Shown: positions 16,635 to 23,613, counted from the stretch's first letter. The stretch: 64,000 nt of DNA from Winogradskyella sp. MH6 (GCF_022810765.1 NZ_CP094494.1:3224001-3288000), one strand, 5' to 3'. Translations and numbers: made by a program. Notes: generated by a model not told the origin, from the sequence alone.

Positions 16635-17747
16635 TTAAATTACCTCAGATAAACTTTTATCATTCTGCAAAATAGACTCACTTCTATTGTACAAAATCAA
16701 TGCTGCATTATTAATCTCTTCCACAGATAGTTGTTGCCACTGATTGTAGTTAGACACATACTCTGACTTAAAGATAATTTGAGATAAATTATTGATTACA
16801 CTGTAATTTGCATACGCATGTGCGTAACTTCTATTCTCAGAATTAGCTCCGTTTAAAAATTGTGCAACCCTATCATAAATTGTAGCTTCAGAACAAAACA
16901 TTAACTCAATGAGTTTAGCTCTGTATTCCAAATCGGCTGAACTTAAATTAGGATAGTCATTCAAATCCGTAAAATGAAGACTTTCGTGTTTCAGATAAGA
17001 AATTTTAAAGCGCTCAGACGCTAAGTCATATTCATTCATGTTGCAATACAATGTTGCAGATTCCTTTTCAGCCCAACCACCAACCTGTGAAGACCCAAAT
17101 GTAGCGTAATCATCATATCCGTTTAAAACATAATTTTCAATAAACTTTACTGTTGTAGTAATAGTGTCCTTAGGTAAGTACACCTCATAAGTTTCACTCA
17201 ATGCTCTATCCCATAGTATTAAGTCCTGAAGTCCGTCTCTATACATAAACTTTGCACTAAAACCTTCCTTCTCAATTATTCGTTTTAACTCAACATCGTT
17301 TTTAATTGTTTGTTGTAAGCTATCCTTTGAAAGCTTTGTTAAGCTATGAGACAATAAATAGTCTGCAAGCTTATGATAGAGTAAAGAGTCCGTTCTAATG
17401 TCACTTGCGTCTTTCAAGAGTTCGGTTCTCCAATAGTCTCTATAAATATTTGAAATGTCGTCTATTACTTTGTTTCCTGAAATATTTTCGATTGCTTCTT
17501 CTTTTGTAATAAAGCGTTCATACATTTTAGTCTTCCACTTTTGATAAGCAATATTGATTAATGGATTTGAAAGACTTTCAGTTTCTTCCAGTTCGTCAAG
17601 AACATATTTGATTTCTCCATTTCCGGCTTTAGACTTTAGTAGCAACAGAGTCTCTTTATCCTTTTCAAAATTTCTGCTTCCTAAAAAGAATAAGCACACC
17701 AAAACTCCAATAATAATTAAAAGTATAGTTCTTGTTCTTTTTTTCAT
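16635..17747 (-). CDS. Protein of unknown function with N-terminal membrane anchor
   Basis: A 370-residue protein that starts MKKRTRTILLIIIGVLVCLF, a basic stretch and one membrane helix, and continues as a mainly alpha-helical domain with several Tyr- and Leu-rich helices (for example SLTKLSKDSLQQTIKNDVEL and YRAKLIELMFCSEATIYDRV). I recognise no family. It may be held in the membrane with a periplasmic helical domain, like the DUF6090 proteins next to it. The 146-base spacer on its upstream side is an attC-like element shared with DUF6090 copy 3. Confidence 0.7.
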   Translation of the reverse strand: MKKRTRTILLIIIGVLVCLFFLGSRNFEKDKETLLLLKSKAGNGEIKYVLDELEETESLSNPLINIAYQKWKTKMYERFITKEEAIENISGNKVIDDISNIYRDYWRTELLKDASDIRTDSLLYHKLADYLLSHSLTKLSKDSLQQTIKNDVELKRIIEKEGFSAKFMYRDGLQDLILWDRALSETYEVYLPKDTITTTVKFIENYVLNGYDDYATFGSSQVGGWAEKESATLYCNMNEYDLASERFKISYLKHESLHFTDLNDYPNLSSADLEYRAKLIELMFCSEATIYDRVAQFLNGANSENRSYAHAYANYSVINNLSQIIFKSEYVSNYNQWQQLSVEEINNAALILYNRSESILQNDKSLSEVI

Positions 17748-17760
17748 TTGGGTGTTAATT

Positions 17761-17900
17761 ATGGCTAACGGTTCAAGGTCTTTTGCGTTGGTTGGAAACT
17801 AAGATAGTAAAAAGAGCCTTAAAAAGTTCAACAAGAGTAGTTTCCGAGAGGAAAAACCTGAAGCTATGAACTATAGCCTTTGTTGTACGTTCGTTATTTT
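17761..17900 (-). repeat. attC-like cassette-junction element F
   Basis: On the minus strand AAATAACGAACGTACAACAA spans the stop codon of DUF6090 copy 3, followed by AGGCTATAGTTCATAGCTTC, then CTATCTTAGTTTCC, and ends GAACCGTTAGCCAT before the next gene. GTTAGCC at the end resembles the integron R' core GTTRRRY (one mismatch). The long inverted repeat seen at 21.7 kb is weak here. Confidence 0.5.
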
Positions 17901-18670
17901 TTTAAATCCAATTTTAATTGTTCAATCATTATGTTGGTTTTATTAAGACGCATATCGTTAAAAAATATCGTTTTTAAATTTAACTCGTAATAGGTATTTA
18001 ATAAAGTAATGAATTTGATTTGCACACTATTCCAATCAACATTATTCCATACTTGATTATTTAGATTTTGGTTAACAATATTCATTCCTTTAGAATGCAT
18101 TGCAGGAATGTTGTTTATGTATTCAAAATATACTTCATTTTTGCTTGTGATTATTTCTTGAATCATAAATGAATATTTTCTAGTATATCCATAAAAACTC
18201 ACGATTTCCTCTTGTAGTTCATTATCAAGTAAAGTTATTTGACCAGAACTTTGAAGCGATTGAAAAGTATTGTCACTTATAAGTGGATATTCAGTAGTGG
18301 CTAACATTATCCAAGGTTCTCTTTTAAAAAAAGTCAAGCTTTTTCTAATGACACTGTTTAAAGTGTCTTTGTCTGAACTAGAACGATTAAGTATTGTTCT
18401 TAAGCTGTCAATAGTCTTATTTTCTTGTTTTGCGTGAGATAAATGAAATTCGAAATGACTAACATCCAATAATAAATCGTTAATCAGTTCGGTTTTATAT
18501 ACTGAAACTAATTCTTGATTTTTTCGATTTTCATTCCAATTATTAATCTGCAGTGCAATCAAAATTCCAATAACCACAAGTACAATCTCACCAATAGCAT
18601 ATTTAAGATACTTACCTGTTTTTCCTTCCGTAAGTAAGTTTTGTCTAATTTTTCTAAAGAATTTTATCAT
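17894..18670 (-). CDS. DUF6090 family membrane-anchored protein, copy 3
   Basis: A 258-residue paralogue with the shared N-terminus MIKFFRKIRQNLLTEGKTG, the membrane helix (IGEIVLVVIGILIALQINNW) and then a helical outer domain that differs from its neighbours (for example VSHFEFHLSHAKQENKTIDS). It ends QLKLDLKK, close to the ELELKK end of copy 1. The stop TAA begins the attC-like core. The upstream spacer to copy 4 is only 56 bases and contains a short form of the same core. No specific function is known. Confidence 0.85.
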   Translation of the reverse strand: MIKFFRKIRQNLLTEGKTGKYLKYAIGEIVLVVIGILIALQINNWNENRKNQELVSVYKTELINDLLLDVSHFEFHLSHAKQENKTIDSLRTILNRSSSDKDTLNSVIRKSLTFFKREPWIMLATTEYPLISDNTFQSLQSSGQITLLDNELQEEIVSFYGYTRKYSFMIQEIITSKNEVYFEYINNIPAMHSKGMNIVNQNLNNQVWNNVDWNSVQIKFITLLNTYYELNLKTIFFNDMRLNKTNIMIEQLKLDLKK

Positions 18671-18691
18671 TGGTATTGGTTGGTCATAATA

Positions 18692-18724
18692 AGCACAATA
18701 GTTTGTTGTACGTTCGTTATTTTT
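18692..18724 (-). repeat. attC-like element, short form G
   Basis: On the minus strand it reads AAATAACGAACGTACAACAA, then ACTATTGTGCTT: the left core plus a reduced right half (ATTGTGC), between DUF6090 copies 4 and 3. Only about 33 bases are present, so the internal hairpin is lost. Confidence 0.5.
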
Positions 18725-18726
18725 AA

Positions 18727-19485
18727 CTATTCAATCTCTTTTTCAATCATTTTATTCAATTCAATGGCCTGTTTATTAATAGATTCAAAGCTCTCACCAG
18801 TTCGGATCTGAGATTGAATAGTAAACGGAAGTAATTCTATAAACTCAGGTTTATTTATCATTCGTTCATACACCTCTTTGGCTTCTGATATAGAGTACTG
18901 TTCCGTTTGTGTAAAACTCCCCATATTTATTTGTTGACGTGAAGAGAGTATTCCTCGGCGCTCTTTAAAATAATTCAATTGATTATCCTGACGAATAAAA
19001 TTATATTGGCCACGCTGTGATGTCCAGGAATAATAATCCTGAATCTTACTTCTTAGCTTTTCATTTCTAATAAGGGAAAGCTTTCCGCTAGATTTGATTT
19101 CTTCAAAAGTGTTATCCGAAATTACAGGATCATTGGTATAACCTGCATATTCAACACTTTGTATAAAGTAAGTGGCAGAATCTTCAGCTAAATTTGGTTC
19201 ATCAATAGACCCTAACAAAAACTCGGCACGTTCCATCCGATTTTTATTTGCGCGAATAGCGTTTGAGATATTTTCAACATCGGTTTTTATCTCGGCCTGT
19301 AAGCGTACCAAGAAATTTTTTTCCTGATTGCGGTTTTTACGACTCTCGTTCCAGTTGTTTATCTGCAACGCAATCAAAATCCCTATAACCACAAGGATAA
19401 TTTCACCTACTGCATATTTTAAATACTTTCCGGTTTTCCCTTCCGTAAGTAAGTTTTGTCTAATTTTTCTAAAGAACTTTATCAT
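18727..19485 (-). CDS. DUF6090 family membrane-anchored protein, copy 4
   Basis: A 252-residue paralogue with the shared N-terminus (MIKFFRKIRQNLLTEGKTG), one membrane helix (about 28-47) and a charged helical domain. The segment SDNTFEEIKSSGKLSLI parallels SDNTFQSLQSSGQITLL of copy 3. This NTFxxLxSSGxIxLI stretch (about residue 125) seems to be the second conserved site of the family. It shares its upstream region with copy 2. It stops at TAG six bases before the attC-like core, unlike copies 2 and 3, whose TAA lies in the core. Confidence 0.85.
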   Translation of the reverse strand: MIKFFRKIRQNLLTEGKTGKYLKYAVGEIILVVIGILIALQINNWNESRKNRNQEKNFLVRLQAEIKTDVENISNAIRANKNRMERAEFLLGSIDEPNLAEDSATYFIQSVEYAGYTNDPVISDNTFEEIKSSGKLSLIRNEKLRSKIQDYYSWTSQRGQYNFIRQDNQLNYFKERRGILSSRQQINMGSFTQTEQYSISEAKEVYERMINKPEFIELLPFTIQSQIRTGESFESINKQAIELNKMIEKEIE

Positions 19486-19528
19486 CAGAGGTTAGTTTCT
19501 CTAAAGATATGATTTTAAATTAATTGAG
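19486..19528 (-). repeat. Duplicated upstream region of DUF6090 copies 2 and 4 (copy at 19.5 kb)
   Basis: This is almost the same as 13823-13866 (AGAGGTTAGTTTCTCTAAAG, ATATGATTTTAAATTAATTGA), directly in front of the start codon. Beyond it the two spacers differ. Confidence 0.7.
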
Positions 19529-19545
19529 ATTACTAAATAATGTAT

Positions 19546-19608
19546 CACAACGGTTTGTGTGTAGTACGTATTCCGTGGGTATGCAATATAAACCGTATTG
19601 TATTGCTG
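19546..19608 (-). repeat. attC-like element, small form H
   Basis: The 7-bp ends ACGGTTT (19550-19556) and AAACCGT (19590-19596) pair perfectly. The flanks CACAACGG on one side and ATTGTATTGC on the other resemble the outer repeats of the element at 21.7 kb. It lies between the 177-residue orphan and DUF6090 copy 4. Confidence 0.5.
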
Positions 19609-19611
19609 TTT

Positions 19612-20145
19612 TTATTTTTCTACCAGAAATGGTTGATTCTTTAATTGCCTTTCATAATCCGCTTTCGTTTTGAATGGCCAATATTCAAAATCACCTTCTT
19701 TTTTCATTAATTCAAATTGTTGCTCTCTAGACATTTTTATATTTCTATAATACTGTCCAAAGGTTATTATGCTTTTCAATAAGTCATTAAAAGAAAATCG
19801 AATAATTGGATTAGTCATATCTACATAATTCCAATCGTATTCCTGATCTGAATGAAGGAATAAAATAAGTCTCGCAATATCTTTTATCTGTCCTTCTGTC
19901 AATTCATGTTTTCCTTTCAGCTTATGATTATAAGTGTCATTGTAGAGGCACCAAGAAAATTCAAGAATAGGTCTGATAATTTTATCATCGCATTTACTTT
20001 CTTTTGAGCGATAATATTGTTCTGGAAGCCAACCATAAGTTACATCATCCATTATTCGCTCTTCAAAATCATCGTTGCTTATCTGACCTGTCGAGAGTTG
20101 TCTCAGGTGTAGCGCAAGTTTCTTTCTTCTTTCTAGGTCAATCAC
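19612..20145 (-). CDS. Protein of unknown function (177 residues)
   Basis: A soluble protein starting with GTG (MIDLERRKKLALHLRQLSTG), with a Trp/Tyr-rich middle (PILEFSWCLYNDTYNHKLKG, SDQEYDWNYVDMTNPIIRF) and a basic end. I do not recognise a family. No in-frame ATG lies near the start; GTG at 20143-20145 fits best, and the frame stays open upstream to a CTG. It is flanked on both sides by attC-like elements, so it looks like a single-gene cassette. No signal peptide or membrane segment is visible. Confidence 0.65.
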   Translation of the reverse strand: MIDLERRKKLALHLRQLSTGQISNDDFEERIMDDVTYGWLPEQYYRSKESKCDDKIIRPILEFSWCLYNDTYNHKLKGKHELTEGQIKDIARLILFLHSDQEYDWNYVDMTNPIIRFSFNDLLKSIITFGQYYRNIKMSREQQFELMKKEGDFEYWPFKTKADYERQLKNQPFLVEK

Positions 20146-20177
20146 ATTTTTCAGTTTTCTAATGCACCTAAGGGCTC

Positions 20178-20340
20178 GGCTATGAGTAATTGTGTGGTTT
20201 AAGCAACTAATTTAGCAAATACAAACCGGATAGAAAATCCGCAAGACACCAGCAAACAGTGCGAATTGTGCGCTAGCAAATTTTCAGAAGTAGGCAAGAA
20301 CAAGCAATTACTTATAGCCATTGTTGTGTGTGGTATTTCT
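20178..20340 (-). repeat. attC-like cassette-junction element I
   Basis: The ends GGCTATGAGTAATTG (20178-20192) and CAATTACTTATAGCC (20305-20319) are inverted repeats with one mismatch. Outside them, on the minus strand, ACCACACACAACAATGG leads from the stop of the lipoprotein gene. An internal CGGAT...ATCCG hairpin corresponds in place to the GGAAATCC hairpin of the 21.7-kb element. Confidence 0.6.
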
Positions 20341-20344
20341 TATA

Positions 20345-20875
20345 TTAATTATCTATATCATACTTTTTATAAAAATAAGTCGCTCTGCCTTTTTCAATCT
20401 TATTATCTTTTAAATAAGACATAAATACAGGCTCGCTGACTTTGAGTGGTGTGTTTTTTAGATTATCTTTATCTTCAGAATTTAAAGAGAGTTCAAATAC
20501 TTTCAGAGTATTTTCTTTTAATTCAATCGCATATACATCTCCAAACTTTTTTCCTTCATCCCATCCCGATAAACATGCATATTTCTGTCCATCGATATAG
20601 TGCATTGTTAAGTCGCATTTAATTGTTTCTGTAGTTTTTTTCTCTAGATTTCGAAAAGTCATTTTAACATATGCCCAATAGTCATCCTTTTTTCTAACTT
20701 CCATATAAGTTTTAACTTCATCCATTACAGTAATATCCCAACCTCCTTCTAAATCATCATCAATTTTTACTTTATTTGATTTTAAAACAACATTTGATAT
20801 TGGTGATGGACACCCATAGAGTAAGGTGACACATAAAACAATAGCAATTATTTTTAATTTATTAAATTTTTTCAT
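20345..20875 (-). CDS. Lipoprotein of unknown function
   Basis: A 176-residue protein. It has a lipoprotein signal peptide with the lipobox LLYGC (Cys22): MKKFNKLKIIAIVLCVTLLY, then GCPSP. The mature part is beta-rich (GGWDITVMDEVKTYMEVRKK, YAIELKENTLKVFELSLN) and may form a small lipocalin-like or barrel domain. Asp is absent at position +2, so it is probably sorted to the outer membrane. No family is recognised. It is flanked by attC-like elements at 20178-20340 and 20897-21135. Confidence 0.72.
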   Translation of the reverse strand: MKKFNKLKIIAIVLCVTLLYGCPSPISNVVLKSNKVKIDDDLEGGWDITVMDEVKTYMEVRKKDDYWAYVKMTFRNLEKKTTETIKCDLTMHYIDGQKYACLSGWDEGKKFGDVYAIELKENTLKVFELSLNSEDKDNLKNTPLKVSEPVFMSYLKDNKIEKGRATYFYKKYDIDN

Positions 20876-20896
20876 GTTCAGTTAATTTAAATTACA

Positions 20897-21135
20897 GCAA
20901 ACGGTCTTGTGCAACCGTCAGTTACGGAATTAAAGTTAATGATTTTCGGTTTAGCACTGGCGTTAGCAATTCCGAGTGGATTCGAGAGCCTGTCCTGAGC
21001 ATTATCGAATTCAAAATATATTTTGAATGAAGATACCTTACAACGTAAGTCGAAGAGCAGTCGAATCCTCCAACCCGAGCATAGCGAACAGGTGTCAGCA
21101 AATTGCGGTTATACATTGTTGTGCAACGTTTTTTA
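20897..21135 (-). repeat. attC-like cassette-junction element J with nested insert
   Basis: The outer parts match the family: AACGTTGCACAACAATGTATAACCGCAATTTGC on the minus strand (read in two pieces) and TTGCACAAGACCGTTTGC at the far end. A separate inverted-repeat unit (20978-21068) with a perfect 20-bp palindrome at its centre sits inside and enlarges the spacer. Confidence 0.5.
20978..21068. repeat. Inverted-repeat unit with central 20-bp perfect palindrome
   Basis: It is bounded by GGATTCGA (20978-20985) and TCGAATCC (21061-21068). ATTCAAAATATATTTTGAAT at 21009-21028 is its own reverse complement. The part CCTGTCCTGAGCATTATCGA is the kind of short repeat that is scattered in many Bacteroidota genomes. 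No coding potential is evident. Confidence 0.6.
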
Positions 21136-21698
21136 TTCACTTTTTTCTAATTGTTTATGCGAACCATCGCAATTCGGTTTTCGTTTTGAGAGCCCACATA
21201 CACAGTCGTTCAATCCATAACCATCCATTATTCTTTTCATATTTTTCTCAATTCGAGATATCTTTGTCTTGGATTGCTTTGGTTTATCAAAATGTAAGAG
21301 ATAACCTCTTTGACGTCCAGCTGTCAAATTCTTAAACGCTTTTTCAAAGTCAGCATTTTCTGAAAAAATTTGTTCCAACTCTTCTGGTACATTAAATTCA
21401 GAAGTTTTTTTCTTTTCAACTTTCTTACCTAATTTTTCAATTCCGATTGCACGTTTTCAGTTTGTTGTACTAAAATCTTTTCAGGGTCTTTGAGTAATAC
21501 TCCTTTATTAAATAAAATCGCACAGTAATCTTTAAACTCGTGAATTAAAACTATATTTTTCCCATTGTCAGTATAGCAAGGATGCATCCATTTGAAGTCT
21601 TCAATTAATCCACAATCAAGTATAATTTCACGAAGTCTGGTCAATTCCGATTTCCATTTTTTAAGTCCGCTAAGGTATCTGTTTACGTCTTCGTTCAT
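21133..21698 (-). pseudogene. Broken YdeI/OmpD-associated family gene (DUF1801 - YdeI - CDGSH)
   Basis: Two frames together make up one gene. The first, from ATG at 21696-21698 (MNEDVNRYLSGLKKWKSE) to TAG at 21429, is a DUF1801 domain ending QQTENVQSELKN. The second, open from about 21450 (RAIGIEKLGKKVEKKKTSEF) to 21133, is the YdeI-type C-terminal domain with NLTAGRQRGYLLHF and KQSKTKISRIEKNM, ending in CVCGLSKRKPNCDGSH, an exact CDGSH-type iron-sulfur motif. The 566-base length is not a multiple of three. Compared with family members as I recall them, a stretch of roughly 25 residues at the joint also seems to be missing. It is probably inactive, though the C-terminal part could be translated alone from TTG at 21376. 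Confidence 0.75.
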
Positions 21699-21724
21699 TG
21701 GTTTTGCGGTTTCTCTCAAATGTT

Positions 21725-21865
21725 GCACAACGGTTTTGTGTATGGCTCGTTGCGGGAAATCCTCGCGGATTTCCCGCCGTAACCGAAAGATAGCAAATTG
21801 CAAGGAATTTTCGAAAGAGAATTCAGCCGCAATGAGCTATACACGGTGTTGTGCTTTCGTTATTT
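21725..21865 (-). repeat. attC-like cassette-junction element K (best-preserved copy)
   Basis: The outer 7-mers GCACAAC (21725-21731) and GTTGTGC (21848-21854) are perfect inverted repeats. Inner arms of 18 bases (21738-21755 and 21827-21844; GTGTATGGCTCGTTGCGG against its partner) match at 16 positions. A central hairpin CGGGAAATCC/GGATTTCCCG (21753-21776) has 10 perfect pairs. This R''-L''-hairpin-L'-R' layout and 130-base size match integron attC sites, and each outer 7-mer differs from the attC consensus (RYYYAAC, GTTRRRY) by one base. Confidence 0.7.
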
Positions 21866-22639
21866 CTAATTTTTTCGACATTTTTTCACTAATAAGTCAT
21901 AAGGTGAATTCATTAAATTACTTATTGTTGTTAAATGCTGTTTCTCTCTATCTGTCATTGAAATATTGAACAATAATTCCATTTGAAACTTTTCGTAATA
22001 TTCGTTGTCTTTGTCCTTTGTCCAATCAACTTGCTTTAAAGTATGAAGAATCTCTGGTCCAATGATTTGATTCACGTATTCCAATTCTTGTGTACCACCA
22101 AATTCGATTGAACTGTTGAACAATCCAAATATGTTTTTTAGATTTTCATCTCTATTTTGTTTCATTTGAGTCTGTACGTTTTCCAATTCACTATAATATT
22201 GAATTAGGCTATTTTTAATTTTGATGTCATTAAGCAACTTAATGTTTCCTGATGAGATTAAATCTTTGAATGTAACATCGCGAACCACAAAAACATCACC
22301 TCTGATAGCTATTAAAAATTTGTTCAAAAGATATTTCTTGCTCTTTGTTCCTGAATCTAATTCCAACAAAAGCTCTTTACTTGTTTCAATCCTTTTATCG
22401 GCTTTTTCTAAAGATTGGACAATTAGTTGCTTGTCCATTTCTAAATCGTCCAAGATTCTGTTATAATAATTAAGTTCCGCTTTTATGTTCTTTCTATTGT
22501 CATTCCAATTGTTAATAGACAAAGCAATCAAAATTCCAATAACCACAAGCACTATTTCCCCAATCGCATAAATCAGATATTTACTGAATTTATTTTCAGT
22601 CAGCATTTTTTGTCTAATTTTCCTAAAGAATTTTATCAT
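21866..22639 (-). CDS. DUF6090 family membrane-anchored protein, copy 5
   Basis: A 257-residue paralogue starting MIKFFRKIRQKMLTENKFS, with the membrane helix IGEIVLVVIGILIALSINNW and a helical outer domain containing DVTFKDLISSGNIKLLNDI, the second conserved site of the family. Unlike copies 2-4 it has NKFSKYL instead of GKTGKYLK, as in copy 1 without its insert. It is the first gene of the minus-strand run, 43 bases after a TAGGTTTG promoter match, and is followed directly by the best attC-like element. Confidence 0.86.
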   Translation of the reverse strand: MIKFFRKIRQKMLTENKFSKYLIYAIGEIVLVVIGILIALSINNWNDNRKNIKAELNYYNRILDDLEMDKQLIVQSLEKADKRIETSKELLLELDSGTKSKKYLLNKFLIAIRGDVFVVRDVTFKDLISSGNIKLLNDIKIKNSLIQYYSELENVQTQMKQNRDENLKNIFGLFNSSIEFGGTQELEYVNQIIGPEILHTLKQVDWTKDKDNEYYEKFQMELLFNISMTDREKQHLTTISNLMNSPYDLLVKKCRKN

Positions 22640-22662
22640 TGGTTAGCGTTTTCTGATAATGA

Positions 22663-22692
22663 AGCACAACGTTAGTATATACAAACCTAGCC
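22663..22692 (-). repeat. attC-like half element at the head of the run
   Basis: On the minus strand, GGTTTGTATATACTAACGTTGTGCTTC ends the upstream region of DUF6090 copy 5. TAACGTTGTGC equals the 3' end of the family (ACCGTTGTGC). The 5' half is not recognisable. Confidence 0.4.
22682..22689 (-). promoter_or_regulatory. TAnnTTTG promoter at the head of the cassette-like run
   Basis: The minus strand reads TAGGTTTG, 43 bases before the ATG of DUF6090 copy 5. A TTG lies about 20 bases further upstream (GGGTTGTATATG), at suitable -33 spacing. It is the only TAnnTTTG match I found in front of any minus-strand gene between 11.8 and 22.7 kb. Confidence 0.5.
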
Positions 22693-22816
22693 AAAAAAGT
22701 AAGCATATACAACCCTAATTATGTGTTATTCAGCACCTTTTTACAAATTATGGCATAACCATATAAAAGTGAGTTATGTCGCACCTTAGTACATTCTAAA
22801 CCAAACTCCCAAGCAC

Positions 22817-23557
22817 CTATCTACCAAACAACACAGCACCATAACCATCACCACCAGGCAATAAAAAAAGCCCATCATTCACACGTTGGTAAAACGCCAC
22901 GCGCGCCACAGCAACCAATGCACCATCACCCTCAGGCAAGCCATCTACCGCAATAGCAAAAGCAGTAGCATCAAAATCCCTATCAACAAAAACACCATCA
23001 GCCATAACACTAGTATAAGTACAAGTATCAAAATCAAAACGCAGCACACCAACCACAACCTCCATCGTATCCGCCCCATTAGGAAAGCGCGCACCAGCAA
23101 TGCTAAAATCGCTAACCTCAAAACGCAAAGCATCCCAATCAAAACCATACGTACCATCAAACAAACGAGGCCGCTCTGGCGTTACCTTAAAGTCACTCAA
23201 CATTCTCGGGCCATAAGCCGTAGCATAGCCAACACCAACCCTACGCTCCCCACGCTTAGAAGTAGCATCCAAATCCTTAATACCTAAAAACAAGCGCATC
23301 AATCGCGCATGCAACGTCCCATCCTTATAACCCACCAAAAAAGGCCGTAAAGCCAGCTTAAAATGCTTATTTACCTTAGAGCATAGCGCAAACTCAGTGT
23401 TACTCTCACGTACACGCTCCATACTTGGGCTCGTCTTTATAGCCTTAGCCGTAAAGCCACCACCAGCACGTCGCGCCGTAGGCACACCCTTTCTGTAGTA
23501 AAAATTAACACCACCCAAAGTCCCTTCAAAAAACACAATCCCTTTCTGTCTTGCCAT
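22817..23557 (-). CDS. Orphan protein, MARQKGI-GTLGGVNFY type, atypical base composition
   Basis: A 246-residue protein. Its N-terminus (MARQKGIVFFEGTLGGVNFY, then RKGVPTARRAGGG) and the following REs/Arg-rich helix (about 45-75) resemble a group of conserved Bacteroidota proteins of unknown function that begin with a similar GTIGG.xFY motif. The second half is beta-rich, with many Asp, Gly and Val. Two sampled stretches have 53-58% G+C against roughly a third in neighbouring genes, and the coding strand is strongly G+T rich. No signal peptide or membrane segment is seen. Three 11-base tandem repeats lie 57 bases upstream. It was probably acquired or is under unusual base selection. Confidence 0.72.
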   Translation of the reverse strand: MARQKGIVFFEGTLGGVNFYYRKGVPTARRAGGGFTAKAIKTSPSMERVRESNTEFALCSKVNKHFKLALRPFLVGYKDGTLHARLMRLFLGIKDLDATSKRGERRVGVGYATAYGPRMLSDFKVTPERPRLFDGTYGFDWDALRFEVSDFSIAGARFPNGADTMEVVVGVLRFDFDTCTYTSVMADGVFVDRDFDATAFAIAVDGLPEGDGALVAVARVAFYQRVNDGLFLLPGGDGYGAVLFGR

Positions 23558-23613
23558 AATATACTTATTTTCAATAACATAAATATATAAAAAATATATA
23601 ACAAATCCCCATT

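Noticed and set aside
20922..21335. Several short frames (65-102 codons) on both strands around 21 kb
   Set aside because: They lie in palindromic repeats or opposite the YdeI fragment and have no domain, start signal or consistent composition.
11833..22692. The island as a prophage or classical transposon
   Set aside because: No integrase, transposase, capsid, tail or lysis genes were found in any frame, and no long terminal repeats enclose it.
22886..23287. Open frame of 133 codons on the plus strand in the G+C-rich region
   Set aside because: It is an antisense shadow of the orphan gene at 22817-23557, low in complexity (Ile, Ser, Thr, Lys) and without family features. The base skew of the orphan gene explains it.
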